Shown in pieces: positions 12,551-25,583 of a stretch of DNA of 64,000 bases. The translations under genes were made by a program, and so were the position numbers. Position 1 is the first letter of the stretch. Every line of letters begins with the position of its first letter. The DNA lies in assembly GCF_905147045.1 (NCBI RefSeq), contig NC_065894.1, positions 4,563,501 through 4,627,500 on the forward strand, written 5' to 3'. The notes under the pieces were generated by a model, which made no database searches, was not told where the DNA came from, and was given only the letters and a program-made list of their open reading frames with translations. The stretch comes from Nymphalis io (lineage: Eukaryota > Arthropoda > Insecta > Lepidoptera > Nymphalidae).

Positions 12551-12804
12551 AATTATAGCTGAAGATAATAAAGTCGTAAAAAAACAAGTTTTGCGAATTT
12601 ACTTGTACTTAGATAGGCAAAAATAAATCATGAGTAATAAAGGAATTTATTTGCGTTATTCATTAAATCGTATTCATTAGTTTACGTAACAAATGTTACT
12701 TTACGATGTAAACAATAATTACGTTAATGTACTAACTTATTTAATTTAACAATACCTAATATTAACAATGTCCTAACCGAATTAATAAAAAATTAAAAAA
12801 TGTA

Positions 12805-12960
12805 CAGTAATAGCCTGTGAATGGTTCACTGCTGGATTATCGCCTCCTCTCCCTTTAAGGTTTGGAGCTTATTCCGCCACGTTTAGCTCCAATTCGAGTT
12901 GATGGCAGAATTTCAGTGAAATTAAACACATGCAGGTTTCACGTTTCATGTTTTTCTTCC
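12805..12960 (-). mobile_element. SINE family B, 5'-truncated
   Basis: TGTACAGTAATAGCCTGTGAATG (tail and 3' end) through AATTAAACACATGCAGG is family B without its tRNA head. A few short deletions are present. Confidence 0.78.
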
Positions 12961-15597
12961 TGTTGTTTTTTTCTATTTTATAGATAAAAACCCTATCTTT
13001 AATGATTGATGGATTTAGTTGTATTTAAAACTTCTGGTATTAATAATCGATTAGCGTCAAATAAATATCATCATATATTGATTCATAAACAGGAATACAG
13101 ACATGTATAAATCAAGAACATTCGATTTAAGTAATTACTTATGTAATTATAAAATATTTATTACTATATAGAAATATAAAACAGATTAATACACGAGTGA
13201 CTACTTATTTTCAATCGTCCCTCTACCTTATCATAATAATTGGATATGTTTTTGCTCATAAGAACTACTTTAAATTACAGTATCACTACAAAATTTGTTT
13301 GATTAGTTTTAATGTTTTGGGAATAAAAGGACATGGAACTTTGATAAGATTTACTTAAACGTAACTGGTACTCTCATGGGGTACCTATTCATCATTCTCT
13401 TACCCTTATCCCACAGATTAAACAGAATAAATGATTAGACTGAATTTCATGACATTATCATGATTACTGGATTTGGTTTATTTGAATCACACAGCTGATT
13501 AACGGACTAAAGCGCTCGATTTTTGAACTCAAAAAACATTTCCTTCGTAAACTTTTGCAATACCTACGGATTAAGATGGTGTGTCACTATTCAATTCTAA
13601 TAGGATCAATAAGTCCATAACATTTTTGTCGATAGCAGTTAATTGATTCTATATTCAATACGAAACATTTAGATAAAATGCTGTGTAAAAAAGGAAAACT
13701 ATTGAACGTTAAATAACGCTTAGAATAAGTGATAAGACTTTTTAAATGTGTATTATTATTTATATATTTATCTCTTTTAAGATTTATTGATATACTTCTA
13801 TTTTTGAACTTGTTGCTACTATATATATGGTTATAAAAATCAGAAAGTTTCGACAGAGAACCTGCGTTTAAAATATACATTTATGTAATCATTATGCAAC
13901 ATCACAGTGATGATATTGCAATGAGATTATAATATAAACATTCATGTTTCTTGTAAAAGGAGTACTGCAATACGAAACTAACCGAGTAACGGGTGGTCTT
14001 TGTTACGAATGTACGTTATGTATTTAAGAAATATGAACAATTATAATCAATCACAATGTTTTCGGACAAATTGTAAGCGTAAAAGGATAAAATATATATA
14101 TTTTTAAATACATACATTTCTGAGCGTATTTATTCAGATGGAAAGTTCTCGCTTTGGGATGCATGTGAATTTTTTTCTTTGTTAAGTGTGAATGGCTCTA
14201 TTACATCAAAAAATAAATTCAGTTCAGTTTTGTGAACGGTGAGAATAAAATATTATACATATTTTATTAAGCCATTTGTGGACGATATTTACGATAGCTT
14301 TTTATTTACGTTTTACTTTAAATTTTTAATGTTCTGTGTGATACATAAAAATCATTTATAATATTCATTTTGATAAAAACATTTGAAAAATAATATAAAT
14401 TTCTAAAATGTCACGGAATTTTAGATGTAAAATTAGCAATTTGTGGAAGTGGGACACGTCGCAATATTCAGGCAGGCAGGTAAATTAAGATGTCAGCTAC
14501 CCTAAAGAATAGTTTCCGTTACAAATTGCTGCGACTTCCTAGCATCCCTAGCAAAATATATTGAAATCAGAATCGGAACCGTGAATGAAATAGATCAAAA
14601 TGTCGGTATTTAATGTTAATTTAAATACAAATAACTTGCTGGATATGTGACAAATTTCTCAGAAATATTTACCATATAAATTTATATAACATGGTGTTAT
14701 GTAATTTACCAAGGATAGGGTAATAATTTTATTCTCTGATCATAAGTCATCGTTAACATTTTCAATCGATGTGTAGATGTGTTTTTAAATTACTCAATAT
14801 TCAATCGCGGTTACGTATCTTATAATTATTTGCGATTTTAAAGATAAAATATAGTAATAATATAAACAAGAGCACTGTATCCTTGGGTATCGTAAGAATC
14901 GAATTATGTTTCTTTAGTAAATTATTCTGGGGAGTACGTAAGCACCTAAATCAAAAGCAGAAGCCGTTGCAAAATCGTTCTCGATGATGGTTGATACCAA
15001 GCGGCTTCCAGAAAAAGTCTTCACACTTTTGGCGATGATAAGATGTGGATAGAAAAAGGAATATTTCTTTTGATTTAATTTCACGACAATTTTTAAATAA
15101 ATATAATATATTTTTATTATTAAAGATCTCGACTCTTGGTATAGGTAGATAAGTAAATAACAGTAGTTCAAAGGATTGAATATTGAATTCGTGTTTCATA
15201 AGTAAATATAACGTAGGTATATTCTTTATTTTAATATAACTTGGAATATTTTATCTATATATATTTATTTAAAAGATTGTCATTTATATATTTTATAGCT
15301 ATTATTGCAATGAAATATAGTTTGTATATAAATAAATTTTATCCATATGAAGTGAGACCAGCGCTTATTTTAGTATATGAGTTTGTATTGTCATAAGCAC
15401 TAAAATATTAATATAAACGGTTGACTGCAATTTGTTTAAAATTTAGTTTCAAGATTTGACCTACACTTACTAACAGGTAAAGATAATAAAAGCTTGTAAA
15501 ATCGGGTCACTATTACATTGAGTCATCGAAAGTGAACGTTATGAATGTACGTCGTTTACGAGACGACGCCGATACGACAATGTTATGATGATGGCGT
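12961..15597. other. AT-rich, no confident gene
   Basis: Minus-strand open frames of 97 codons (13587-13880) and 85 codons (14914-15171) occur. The first has the Ile/Asn/Lys/Ser composition of random AT-rich sequence. The second contains a GC-richer 45-codon part (14914-15050) that looks more protein-like, but I recognise no family and no clean splice sites. Confidence 0.35.
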
Positions 15598-15599
15598 TT

Positions 15600-15775
15600 T
15601 GATTGCCCGTGAATCTAATGACTAGCTTTTACAGCTGCAGATTCCGAGGTCAAGGTTCAAACCCAATGAAAATTTGTAATGGGTGTTTTTGTTAAGAATA
15701 ATCCTATATTATTTTGTAAGCAGGTATCTAGTCCTTGAAATTCGATCAGGAGGACTTTAAATAATTAAATAAATA
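15600..15775 (+). mobile_element. Probable tRNA-related SINE, old
   Basis: GAATCTAATGACTAGC resembles an A box, and GGTTCAAACCC about 35 bases later is a good B box. An AT-rich body ending AATAATTAAATAAATA follows. It has no second copy in this window, so the family is uncertain. Confidence 0.45.
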
Positions 15776-16375
15776 CTTAAACGATAGCGTTGAAGTTTTA
15801 GTTTATTAAAGTACTAAACTAATTATCTGTTCGATATGTTTCAGATAGACTACAGTTTCCACCATCGATCAATGAAACTGGAGTAATTATTATTAATATT
15901 ACTATGAAGACTTGTGTGGTAGTAAATATGCTAAATATATTGCTTGTATATTCAATATCGTATGACCAATATTTTTTATGTCAATAAAACACTTCAGCTT
16001 ACGCTAAAGGTGAGTAATGAAAAAAAATGACTAATCTCATACGTAACGGATTACAGTTATTCCGGCTTATTTCAATGATCGGATTTTACTTCTGGTAATA
16101 TTATCTAGCTGAAAGTATGACATCAAATTGAATCAGTCCAATAAACACACAGCGATGACATATTTTTGAAGTTACATTTCGCACCTCTTCTGTTTATTTT
16201 TTTATGAGTTACGCAATTATTAACTTTACGTTTTGTTTTGTTGGTGATAAGTAAAATAATACTGTCTTTTGATAATTGAATGTAGTAAATAAAATTTCAA
16301 TGCCAATAGAAATAAAATAATATTTTTTAAAAATTTCATAATATTCTTAATTAAAATATGTGTCCAGTATATGCG
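15776..16375. other. AT-rich, no recognised gene
   Basis: I see nothing that I can support. Confidence 0.4.
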
Positions 16376-16525
16376 GTTGCATGTCGAGCTAGCTGACAAT
16401 TAAGACTAATTGGGTTCATTTGGGGGGCACAGTCCATTCAATGCGGGCCATGCGACAATTATACATGATACATTTAACCGGTGACTCGATATTATGACCA
16501 GTCTTATTTCTGTCCGAGCCACATT
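16376..16525. promoter_or_regulatory. Candidate regulatory patch with paired homeodomain-type cores
   Basis: CAATTA (16397-16402) and TAATTG (16407-16412) form an inverted pair with a 4-base spacer. They sit inside a non-repetitive GC-richer patch (TTTGGGGGGCAC, ATGCGGGCCATGCG). Such pairs bind homeodomain dimers in other systems; use here is conjecture. Confidence 0.2.
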
Positions 16526-18234
16526 TTTAAGTACGGCAACATTTATTTTTTAATCTACATCGTTTTTACAATGGAGTTGATGTTTTTTTCAAAGTTTTTA
16601 GGTTATAAAGTTTCTAAGCTAATTTAATCTATTTTATTAAAAACATCAAGTTTTAAAAACAGCTATAACTGGCGACCGTAAATCACCTTAGCTAAAAAAC
16701 AGTTTTTTGATTTATTTAAGAACGTAAAGACAGACAGATTTCAACAAAGTTGCTATACATTTCATCCAATACAACTGCCGTTTATAATCCAACTTTTCCT
16801 CTTATCGAAGATAATTTAGTAACATACTTTTAGAGTTTGTTTGTTTCGACCAAAAATATTTGTATGATTTATACTATTACGATAATCGGGATAGTAACTT
16901 TGAGGTCGTATATTGGTTGGGTAGCAATCATCTTATGAAAGTATTGAGGTTGTTGTTATATATTGGAAAGAAGAAATTTTGAAAGAAATCACCTAGATAT
17001 TCTTATCAAATAAAAGTGATAAATAAGAAATTTTTATTTAACTTTATAAGTACCTCTACAAAAAAATAAAATGCAACGTTTACGAGTGTAACATTTAAAA
17101 ATATATATATATTGACTTTTATTTTGTAGATAATTGATCTGATGGTAGGACCCGTATTGACAGTGAAAGGAGGGAACTATATTTTTTGCAGTTCCAGACC
17201 CTATACGTGTAAGAGCCACTCAGAAATACAAACAAATGCTAGTTTAACAATTAGCCAGATTCAAAAAAAAATCATATATCATAGATATTTAAGTGTTCAT
17301 AATATCATTTTACGTGAATTAATTAATGCTAATTATAACTAATAGTGACTCTTCAAATAGTTTAGACTTACGTAATTTTGACTCATTTTATATCTTTTAT
17401 ACAAAACCTCTTTGTACTTCACCTCACACGACGTCGTATAACGAAAACAAAGCTTCCTTAGAAATTATACAAATGCCTTTTAAAGATCGCATAACAGCAA
17501 TATTTTCATAACAACGTAAACCGATGTATGTTATCAATGTACGGTCACTTATTTTTTTTTATTGCATATCTTATTTATTATGATTCTTAAACAAATAGTC
17601 GTAAGATTTAAAATTGATTATACACCATTAAGAACATTGCATTCTATTGATTTGAGTTTTTTAATATATATGCTATAATATACTAATGTTAAATTATTTT
17701 AAAAGACTAAAAATTAAAAATTTAAATATATAAGGTATTAAATATAATGTTGACACTAATATAATATTCTAGAACCTAAGAACTTTAAAATATTTAATTA
17801 AAAGAACATTTAATGAAATATTTTGATAATTAATTTTTTTTTATTTAAATTTAAAAAATATATTTTACATTAGTTTTATTTATATTTTTTGCCTTCCTTT
17901 TGTAAAATGGCTATTTTATGGCACACTCCTTAAAATATTCAATTAAAATAATCTCATCTACACCTGTATATAAGTCACATAATGTTAAAGATGATTTTCT
18001 TCTGCGCTACCTTCATATATTTAATGTGATGGCCTCATTTCTTGCCGTCAAAAGTTTTTAGACAGAGTAACCGATTCAGTGAACTCACTTTTAAAAATAT
18101 TGGTTTTACCTGCCTATATATACAAAATCGGCTAGGGATAAGACATGCTCTATTTCGCTTTGAGACTTCAGCTCGCAGATATTTTCAAGTGATCCAAAGC
18201 TAAGATCAGATAATTGCTTAATATACCGTCTACT
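16526..18234. other. AT-rich, no recognised gene
   Basis: Short open frames at 17034-17511 are of random composition. No repeat family is recognised. Confidence 0.45.
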
Positions 18235-18529
18235 TTTTTTTTTATATAGAATAGGAAGGTGGACGAGCATATGGGCCACCTGATGGTAAGTGGTCACCAA
18301 CGCCCATAGGCATTGACGTTGTAGGAAACGTTAACCATCGCTTACATTACCAATACGCCACCAACCTTGGGAACTAAGATGTTATGTCCCTTGTGCCTGT
18401 AATTACACTGGCTCACTCACCCTTCAAACCGGAACACAACAATATCAAGTATTGCTGTTTTGCGGTAGAATATCTGATGAGTGGGTGGTACCTACCCAGA
18501 CGAGCTTGCACAAAGCCCTACCACCAGTA
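18235..18529 (-). mobile_element. SINE family A, well preserved
   Basis: This copy runs from the T-rich tail side (TTTTTTTTTATATAGAATAGG) to CCTACCACCAGTAA. Over about 170 bases of its 5' part it differs from the copy at 61666-61961 at only two positions that I can see, so both are among the youngest copies here. Confidence 0.92.
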
Positions 18530-20079
18530 AAACAATATATCCAATTTATTATAGACGAGCTCTCGCACACTTTACGGTTACGTTATTAACATAAGTTTTA
18601 TTTTGGTTTATATATTTTATTTGATAGTAGACTGTTTATTAATTATTACATAATTATTAAAATTATTTATTCATATATTCTATAACTAATATTTAAATAA
18701 AAACAAAATACGCGTTACGAATTTATAGAAAAAACACGCCGTCTAAAAGATTGTCTGGGGGCATTGTACCCAAGACCAGGGTATTATTCCCTCTGCACCA
18801 AATAATTATTTAAATATTTTGTATATTTTTTATTTTTATTTATTTGCATTTTATTTAGTTTATGCATTTAAAGTTTTTTATTCAGGGACCTAATATTAAT
18901 TTTAAAATTTGAAAAAACCTATTTTGAATTTATTGAAATACTAAAAATTATATAAGTCGAATTATACATTATATTTACCTACTGACAAAGCTATCAATAG
19001 TTTTAATAAAGTAAATACTTATATTTTAATTTGATATTTTTAGATTAAAAACTTATGTATAAATTTGTAATATTTTTAAGTTAAATTTAATTTTTGTCCG
19101 GCGTTTATGAAACCACAGTGCACCTTAAAACTGTCTAACTGATAGGCACAATATTATTAATCAAATTAAAATAAAATATATAATAATTAAATATGATTCC
19201 GGAAGTTTAAATAAACTTACTTATCTTACTGCTAAGATAACCTCTGTCTATTTAATATATCTATATTTGCGACCACTTTTGTGACAGTAATAAATAAAGA
19301 TGAACATATTATTCGCAATTAGTCACACATTTATCTCATTTAAGGTCAAAACCTTGTGAGCGATGTTTATTGTATTAATAATGTAATTGATTGTTACATT
19401 ATTAATTATTTATGATTTCATTAAATCACCTGAATGTTATTAATTTACTTTCAAAATAACATAACACTGACGTCATTTTGCGCTCTATATTTAAAACAAC
19501 CATGGAAATCATGGTCTTATAAACGTTTGAAAGATTCATAGAAAAATATCTTATAATATTAAATGGACAATAATTGTGAATAAATTTATTTCGTGTATTT
19601 CAGTAACGGTTGCAACGATGTGGTTCAAATTTTGAATTTAAATAATTTAGTAATAGTTTATCTTTATAGGGGAAATAAATCTTTCCAGAAAAAACGCATT
19701 TATTTCCTAAAAAGAAAGAAACTTCCGGATAGCCAATTATTAGTCGAGCAAAGCTCGGGCGTCCAGGTACTGATTAGTAAGATGGCCTTTAAAATCTATG
19801 TATCAACGGTTATTTTATAACACGTTTATATAATTGAAAATACATTATAATAGCAAAACTCAGACGTTGTCTGCCTGTGTCATGGCTTATGGCGATCGGT
19901 ATTCGGCGATGTTCGGGTTGATTAAATTTGATGCACTGCAGTGCCATATAGCGACCAGTTACAACAAACTGAATAATATAAAAACCTGTTCCATGAAAAA
20001 AAAAATACATATATTTGCATACTTTTATAGTGATACGTCAAACATTGTCAAAATCATTTTAATATTTATATATATCAAT
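18530..20079. other. AT-rich with two GC-richer patches
   Basis: About 18719-18790 and 19855-19990 are GC-richer, unique within the window and open in more than one frame on both strands. At 19810-20010 a 66-codon minus-strand frame looks protein-like in its middle, but I recognise no family. I make no coding call. Confidence 0.35.
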
Positions 20080-20133
20080 CCACAACCTTCGGCGTGAAAG
20101 GCAAGCATCCACCAACCACGCCAACCGTCTTGT
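20080..20133 (-). mobile_element. Isolated tRNA-like head of SINE family C
   Basis: CCACAACCTTCGGCGTGAAAGG through CCACCAACCACGCCAACC is the first 50 or so bases of family C, well preserved. The B box is cut at its edge and the whole 3' body is absent. Loss of the 3' part is the reverse of normal 5' truncation. Confidence 0.75.
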
Positions 20134-21322
20134 CAAAATATTTATTAATATAGTTGCATTACATATTCTGTTCGGCGTTGAGCATTTGATGTAATTCTCA
20201 AAATGGTTTGATTAGATTTTGTAAGGTACGAATATAGATAGTTTGACCTAATTCATATCAGCGATTAAATATCATGACATACCGTTCTGTTAATGTTCCT
20301 AATATTTTCTTATCATTCTGTTACTTAAAGTGTTACATATAATTGCAGTAATAAAACATTCGATAACGATAAAACGCTAACAGTGACTTTGTTTCTTCAA
20401 ATTTAATAAGAAACTTTGTGACTGTTATGTTTCTCGGAAAAATATCTGTAAGCAAGATTGTAGAAGTTGTACTTGAAAAGAAAACTTATAATTTCAAAGA
20501 CCGATATTTTGAAAAATAAATCTTAGCAGAATTTCTTCCACAAAAAAAAAAAAAAAACTTAGATGTTTATATATCAACATACTCTTAACCTGCTACAATA
20601 TAATATTATAATTAATTTTATCATCTCAACAAGATATTATAATTCCTTACTTATCATAAATGCAACAATGAGTTTGTTTATTTGTTTGTTTTTTCTTTAT
20701 GTAATATCAGCAAAGGCAATAATAATGCGTAGCCCCTGTTTTTGCGTATGTGTTTATGTTAAAACTCTTATTTAAATCGAATCGACCATTTTTATAAAAA
20801 ATGCATTAATTTAAGATGAACGTCGTCTTAAATTAATGCATTTTCATCATAAATATAAAAATATATTTTTTTGATAAACAATAAGTTACCAGATAAATTT
20901 AACGTGCAATAAATAATTTTTTTCTTTATTGGGTTTTCACTTCTTTATTTTCGTTCTTTCATTTAGCCTCGAGTGAAATTATTATTGGTATTTGTTATAT
21001 TAATTTAAACATTTTTTTTTATTTATATATGGATAACTTCATCAAATAACAAGGAAGTGTGTCAAGTAATTAGATAAATTTATTTGATTATTATAATAAA
21101 TACGTAGCATACATTTTGATAAGTTTGTCGTGAAGCAAGTGATATTACTTATTATCACCGTCAATATATCGACGTCACTTAATAATAATAATAATTATAA
21201 AGTCGTCATCATTACCACATAAAATAGTAATAGAAGGATGATGACGTAACTGAAAATGATATTAGTTCTCGCATTTTATAGAAATTGTTGATTGGATTTC
21301 CATGTTTGATAACGGTTTGGTT
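20134..21322. other. AT-rich, with one hairpin
   Basis: I see no gene. The 20798-20844 hairpin is listed separately. Confidence 0.45.
20798..20844. repeat. Perfect 19-bp-arm hairpin
   Basis: Arm AAAATGCATTAATTTAAGA (20798-20816) is followed by a 9-base loop and its exact reverse complement (20826-20844). No other copy is seen in the window. Confidence 0.85.
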
Positions 21323-21568
21323 TTGTCCCATTGCTAATGCGTCTTATCCTTTTGAGGAGAATCTTTGGATCTTACTCCACCATACTGTTCCAATGCTGGT
21401 TGGTGGATGCACATGAAAATGACAGGTGCAGGTTTCCTCACATTTTTTTCCTTCTCTGCCAAGCACGAGATAAATGATAAACACAAATTAAACACATGAA
21501 AATTCAGTGGTGCTTGTTCGAACTCGCAATCTTCTGAAAGATTCACGTGTTTTAGACACTTAGCCAGG
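21323..21568 (-). mobile_element. SINE family B, diverged
   Basis: TTTTGAGGAGAATCTTTGG, CCAATGCTGGTTGGTGGA, GCAGGTTTCCTCAC and TTCAGTGGTGCTTG follow family B order, ending at a degraded tRNA head (ACACTTAGCCAG). Confidence 0.78.
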
Positions 21569-22104
21569 TAGTTTAAAACGATTTGGTCTTTATTAGATAG
21601 TTATTATACATCTAAAGGAAACCGTAGACACAACTTTAAGAGGTTCTACGTCTATGCCGTGAAGCCACGAAGAATATGAAAAACGATGCATTGGGTTCGT
21701 GTGCCTTTGACTTACACGCGTTGTCCCTAATGTTAGTAAATAAGAAACTACAATGTAACTTAAAATCATTAGTCGTTGTTAAGCCTTTATAACTTGAATT
21801 TCTTACAACCTTCACTTTTTAGATACTATTTAGTTCTAAGTTATATAAGTGTTCCAGTATTATATTGTATAAATATTTTATTGGTGATCAAATAAGTAAA
21901 TAAAATTAAGTAACTATCTTGTAATAAGACTTTGTATAACAGATTTTGTATAACAAGATTTATTTGTAAGTACGTGTTAATAATGCGTAGATTTCGTACG
22001 ACTCTTTTTCCATCGTATACTTCATGGTCTCGATATTTACAAAGTGAAAATACAAAATAGGCTACTGAACAAATGAAATATTAATTTGTATTAATTCATT
22101 AATA
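21569..22104. other. AT-rich, no recognised gene
   Basis: I see nothing that I can support. Confidence 0.4.
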
Positions 22105-22375
22105 ATTTTTTTTTTTATTTAAAAAGGAAGGCAGATGAGCCAATATGTCATCCTATAGACGCTGGCATTACACAAGGAAGTATAAGCAACTTCGTCAACT
22201 TCGAAATCAATGTTATTTCTTGTGCCAGAAAACCCAGTATGGAACATACAAACATTTAAGAACCCACAACCCTTTTAAGCAGAAGAACACAAGTCACTAT
22301 TACTTTTTCGTTGGATAATAGGTGAGTAGATGGTGACCACCGAGACCTATGTACTCAAAGCCTCACCGCAGATTT
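22105..22375 (-). mobile_element. Possible family A relative, very old
   Basis: AAGGAAGGCAGATGAGCC after a T run, CTATAGACGCTGGCATTAC and ACTCAAAGCCTCACCGCAG echo family A landmarks in the right order and spacing. The middle is not alignable by eye. Confidence 0.4.
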
Positions 22376-23211
22376 TCTGTTGCACAGCGATTTTTATAAT
22401 ATAATTGGATTTCTAAATTATTTTTACATTAATATTGAAAATATCGTTCTGAATAAAAAAAATGAGAGGAATCAAAGTAACTTTTATTCATTAGGATAGT
22501 TCCTCTTATTCATTAGATTAGTCTAATAATAATTATTTAATAATATATACCATACGAATAACAGGAAACCATAGCGTGACGCTTAATTAAAATTAGAATA
22601 TTCTTAGTAAATAACATTAATAAAATCCCGCCTATAAAGATTTCCTTGAAACAAGAAATAACATAAATTTCATCCCTTTAAAACCGCCCATAAATGTCGT
22701 CAATTGATAAATTATATTAGTTACGAAAACCAACATGAAAGATATATTCGTTAAAAAATTTTGTGTGCTTTGGAGGTCAAAATAATTTTGTTTTTAGGTA
22801 ATCGTTAAACCATCCAATATATCTTGAGCCTCGAAATAATTTATTCTTTACGAAGTTTAAAATACAGGTGAGGAAAACTAACAATTTTGCAAATCAGTAC
22901 GGAATTAAGAGTTTATTAGAAAAATGCGTAAGGAAATCGATGTCACGTTATATGCTTCACTAGTTGTGTATAATGTGTTTGCGCAGTTGGTAGAATTCAG
23001 GTCATTCGACACGGTAGGATAGACGGGAACAAAAAAAATTACTATCAAATAATATATCAATATATATAGTTGTTTGTTCTGGCTTTGCCTGTACAAGTCC
23101 CGCTGTTCTGCTTCTTATACACTTCGTAGAAGCAAAAAACACAAAGATTACTCAAAATTGACTTTTTCATATTATATACTAGCTAATATCCAGATAATAT
23201 ATATTTTTCAT
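22376..23211. other. AT-rich, no recognised gene
   Basis: I see nothing that I can support. Confidence 0.4.
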
Positions 23212-23421
23212 ATAAAAATGGTTTGCGTACGGGCAAATGGACAACCCGGTGATAAGTGACCACTGCTTACAGACATTGGCGCTCTAAGCAATATTAACCA
23301 TTTCTTACATTGCTTATGGGCCACCGACCTTAGGAACTAAGATATAATGTTCCTAGTATCTGTGTTTACACTGGCTTACTTACTCTTTAAACCGGTATAC
23401 AACAATTTTAAGTATTGGAAG
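23212..23421 (-). mobile_element. SINE family A, 5'-truncated and diverged
   Basis: CGTACGGGCAAATGGACAACC, ACAGACATTGGCGCTCTAAG, GGGCCACCGACCTTAGGAAC and CTTTAAACCGGTATACAAC match family A. The element's 5' quarter (GCTTGCACAAAG) is missing. Confidence 0.72.
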
Positions 23422-23713
23422 TATATAAAAATATCGAATACGATTGGCTCTCCGCCTATTCTTTGTTGAACTATATCCTATATGTTGAAACCTTCAAGCG
23501 AATGCCAATAAAAACTGTACAAAGTTTCATCTCAATTGGATGAACGATGCCTAAACATGTATGGCATAAGAAAACGACAAAAACAAGCATTATTTTTTAT
23601 ACATGCGACGACACATAATTACCAATATTAATGAATAAGTGTATTTGTATATTTATTACTCAATCACGCTCGAAGAACTGGACGGATAATGATAAGGTAG
23701 TACGGTACAGTAC

Positions 23714-24012
23714 AGTAACAGTCTGTGAATGTCCCACTGCTGGGCTAAGGCCTCCTCCCCCTTTTTGAGGAGAAGGTTGGAGCTTATTCTACCACGCTGC
23801 CTCAATGCGGGTTGGTAGAATGCACACGTGGCAGAATTTCAGTGAATTTAGACACATGCAGGTTTCCTCACGATGTTTTCCTTCGTCGTCAAGCATGAGA
23901 TGAATTATAATCACAAATTAAGCACATGAATATTCAGTGTTGCTTGTCCGGGTTTGAACCCACGATCATCGGTTAAGATTCACGAGTTCTTACCACTGAG
24001 CCATCTCGGCTT
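23714..24012 (-). mobile_element. SINE family B, full length
   Basis: The reverse complement starts GCCGAGATGGCTCAGTGG, with an A box (TGGCTCAGTGG) and a B box within GGGTTCAAACCCGG, and ends CAGGCTGTTACTGTACTGTACC. The CAGTA-type repeat at 23701-23718 is the simple-repeat tail. ATGATAAG occurs at 23689-23696 and 24021-24028 and may be an 8-bp target duplication. It resembles the butterfly Metulj type. Confidence 0.92.
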
Positions 24013-25263
24013 CTATGATCATGATAAGATCATCCTAATTTATTTCGATATCAGCAATGGCTAAGTGAGATTTGCCAACTGCCCAGGAAATATTATAGAA
24101 CAGTACCAACATGATCGTGACGTATCATTTAACATTTTAATCGTCTTAGTTTAAGGTATAAATACCCGAAGTCAAATAATATAAAAAACTTTTTGCAGCG
24201 TCGTTTAAGTACAATCGACAGCGCTGTCTGACTTTCAAATCTCTTGTTCACGTGTATTTCCTTTTTCAAAGAATAAGAGACATGAAAAATTTTTGCACCA
24301 ATAAATACAAGTATTTTTATAAATTGTTAATAATTGTGCTTTCATATAGATCAACGATATTCTTTATGCTTTTCTCGGAGACTTACGCAATTGAATCTCA
24401 TAGTATATTTATTTAATACTTTCTATTATAACGTTTGTATTTTTATCTATCTTTTATATTTATATTCAACCATTTTTGTATAAAGGCTCACTGCTACCGA
24501 GTAATGGTATGTGCTTAGAATCTTCGGGTCGGACAATGCTCCATCTTTCAGTTCCTTCCTTCCTTTTGCAATCGTAGTATTTCTGCCTTATTGACTTTTG
24601 TAGTATATCCTGGATATTTACAAATAGTGAGAGTACGACATTATTATATAGAGCGATATTAGTCGCTGTTTTCACGTTACATTTATTCATGTTATAATTT
24701 CAAAAATCTCTATTCATTTCATTCATTCAAGATATAATCTTGGTGTGCTAAAATCTTTTTTAATCCACCTCAAATTATCTTTTATAAATCAACGGGTTTC
24801 TACAAATAATTAGAAGAGTTAAAAATACTTTCTGTAATAAAACGGGTTACATACAACTACACACTACCTATATATGTATAGTAAAATATACAAAAAAAAA
24901 AGAATAAAGAAAATGTATGAATTAACTTTATTTTAAAAGTAAAACTTGCGTGACTTGTCACTGAATATAAAGTTTAAGTTAAATAAAAACAATTAGTGCT
25001 TTATTGACACAGGTTACCTAGTTTGACTTGCAGGTCATTCACGTCTCTATGATACACCCTGTGCGTGTTTCGTATGTAATCTTCGGGAGTGCTTACCGGT
25101 CAAAGGATTGACGCGTGTCAATGGTTTCATGTGATTAATTTGAGGAACCATTTGAGCGACTTATGGCACAGTATTTCTTCGAAAAGTAGCTAAGGAGAGC
25201 TTGGTCCCCGTAAACTTGCTAGAAAGTCATTCTATAGAAAGAGATGATCAAGATGAGAGAGAT
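24013..25263. other. AT-rich, no recognised gene
   Basis: Short minus-strand open frames at 24466-24690 and 25219-25437 carry no recognised domain. The second crosses a palindrome and the edge of a SINE. Confidence 0.4.
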
Positions 25264-25290
25264 GTACCAAACCCACTCTGGGTTTGGTAC
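25264..25290. repeat. Perfect 12-bp-arm hairpin
   Basis: GTACCAAACCCA (25264-25275), a CTC loop, then TGGGTTTGGTAC (25279-25290). It is a strong short hairpin of unknown role. Confidence 0.85.
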
Positions 25291-25406
25291 AAACTGCTCA
25301 GTTTCAGCTAATGTCAATCGTAGTGCGCTGATCGTCGCAGGGATGCTTAACTTAAAAACGACCACGTAATCACATTCGAGCCTAGGACGGCCATCGTGAA
25401 GGTTTT

Positions 25407-25583
25407 CCGTAACCGTAACAGCCTGTGAATGTCCCACTGCTGGGCTAAAGGCATCCTCTCCTCTTTTTGAGGAGAAGGTTTGGAGCTTATTCCACCACGC
25501 TGCTCCAATGCGGGTTGGTAGAATTCACATGTGGCAGAATTTCAGTGAAATTAGACACATGCAGGTTTCCTCACGATGTTTTC
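25407..25583 (-). mobile_element. SINE family B, 5'-truncated, with 12-bp target-site duplication
   Basis: The element's 3' end (CCGTAACCGTAACAGCCTG) lies on the left. It is cut at its 5' side after CACGATGTTTTC. CGTGAAGGTTTT flanks it exactly at 25395-25406 and 25584-25595. This is direct evidence of a retrotransposition event that ended early. Confidence 0.93.

Noticed and set aside
13587..13880. 97-codon minus-strand frame
   Set aside because: Composition dominated by Ile, Asn, Lys, Ser, Tyr as in random AT-rich DNA; no motif, no splice context.
14914..15171. Protein-like 85-codon minus-strand frame
   Set aside because: Two overlapping frames look equally plausible over the GC-richer part, with no recognised family and no clear splice sites. 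Left as an unassigned interval.
19810..20010. 66-codon minus-strand frame in a GC-richer patch
   Set aside because: Both strands look open and protein-like over the same bases. Without homology I cannot choose, so I make no call.
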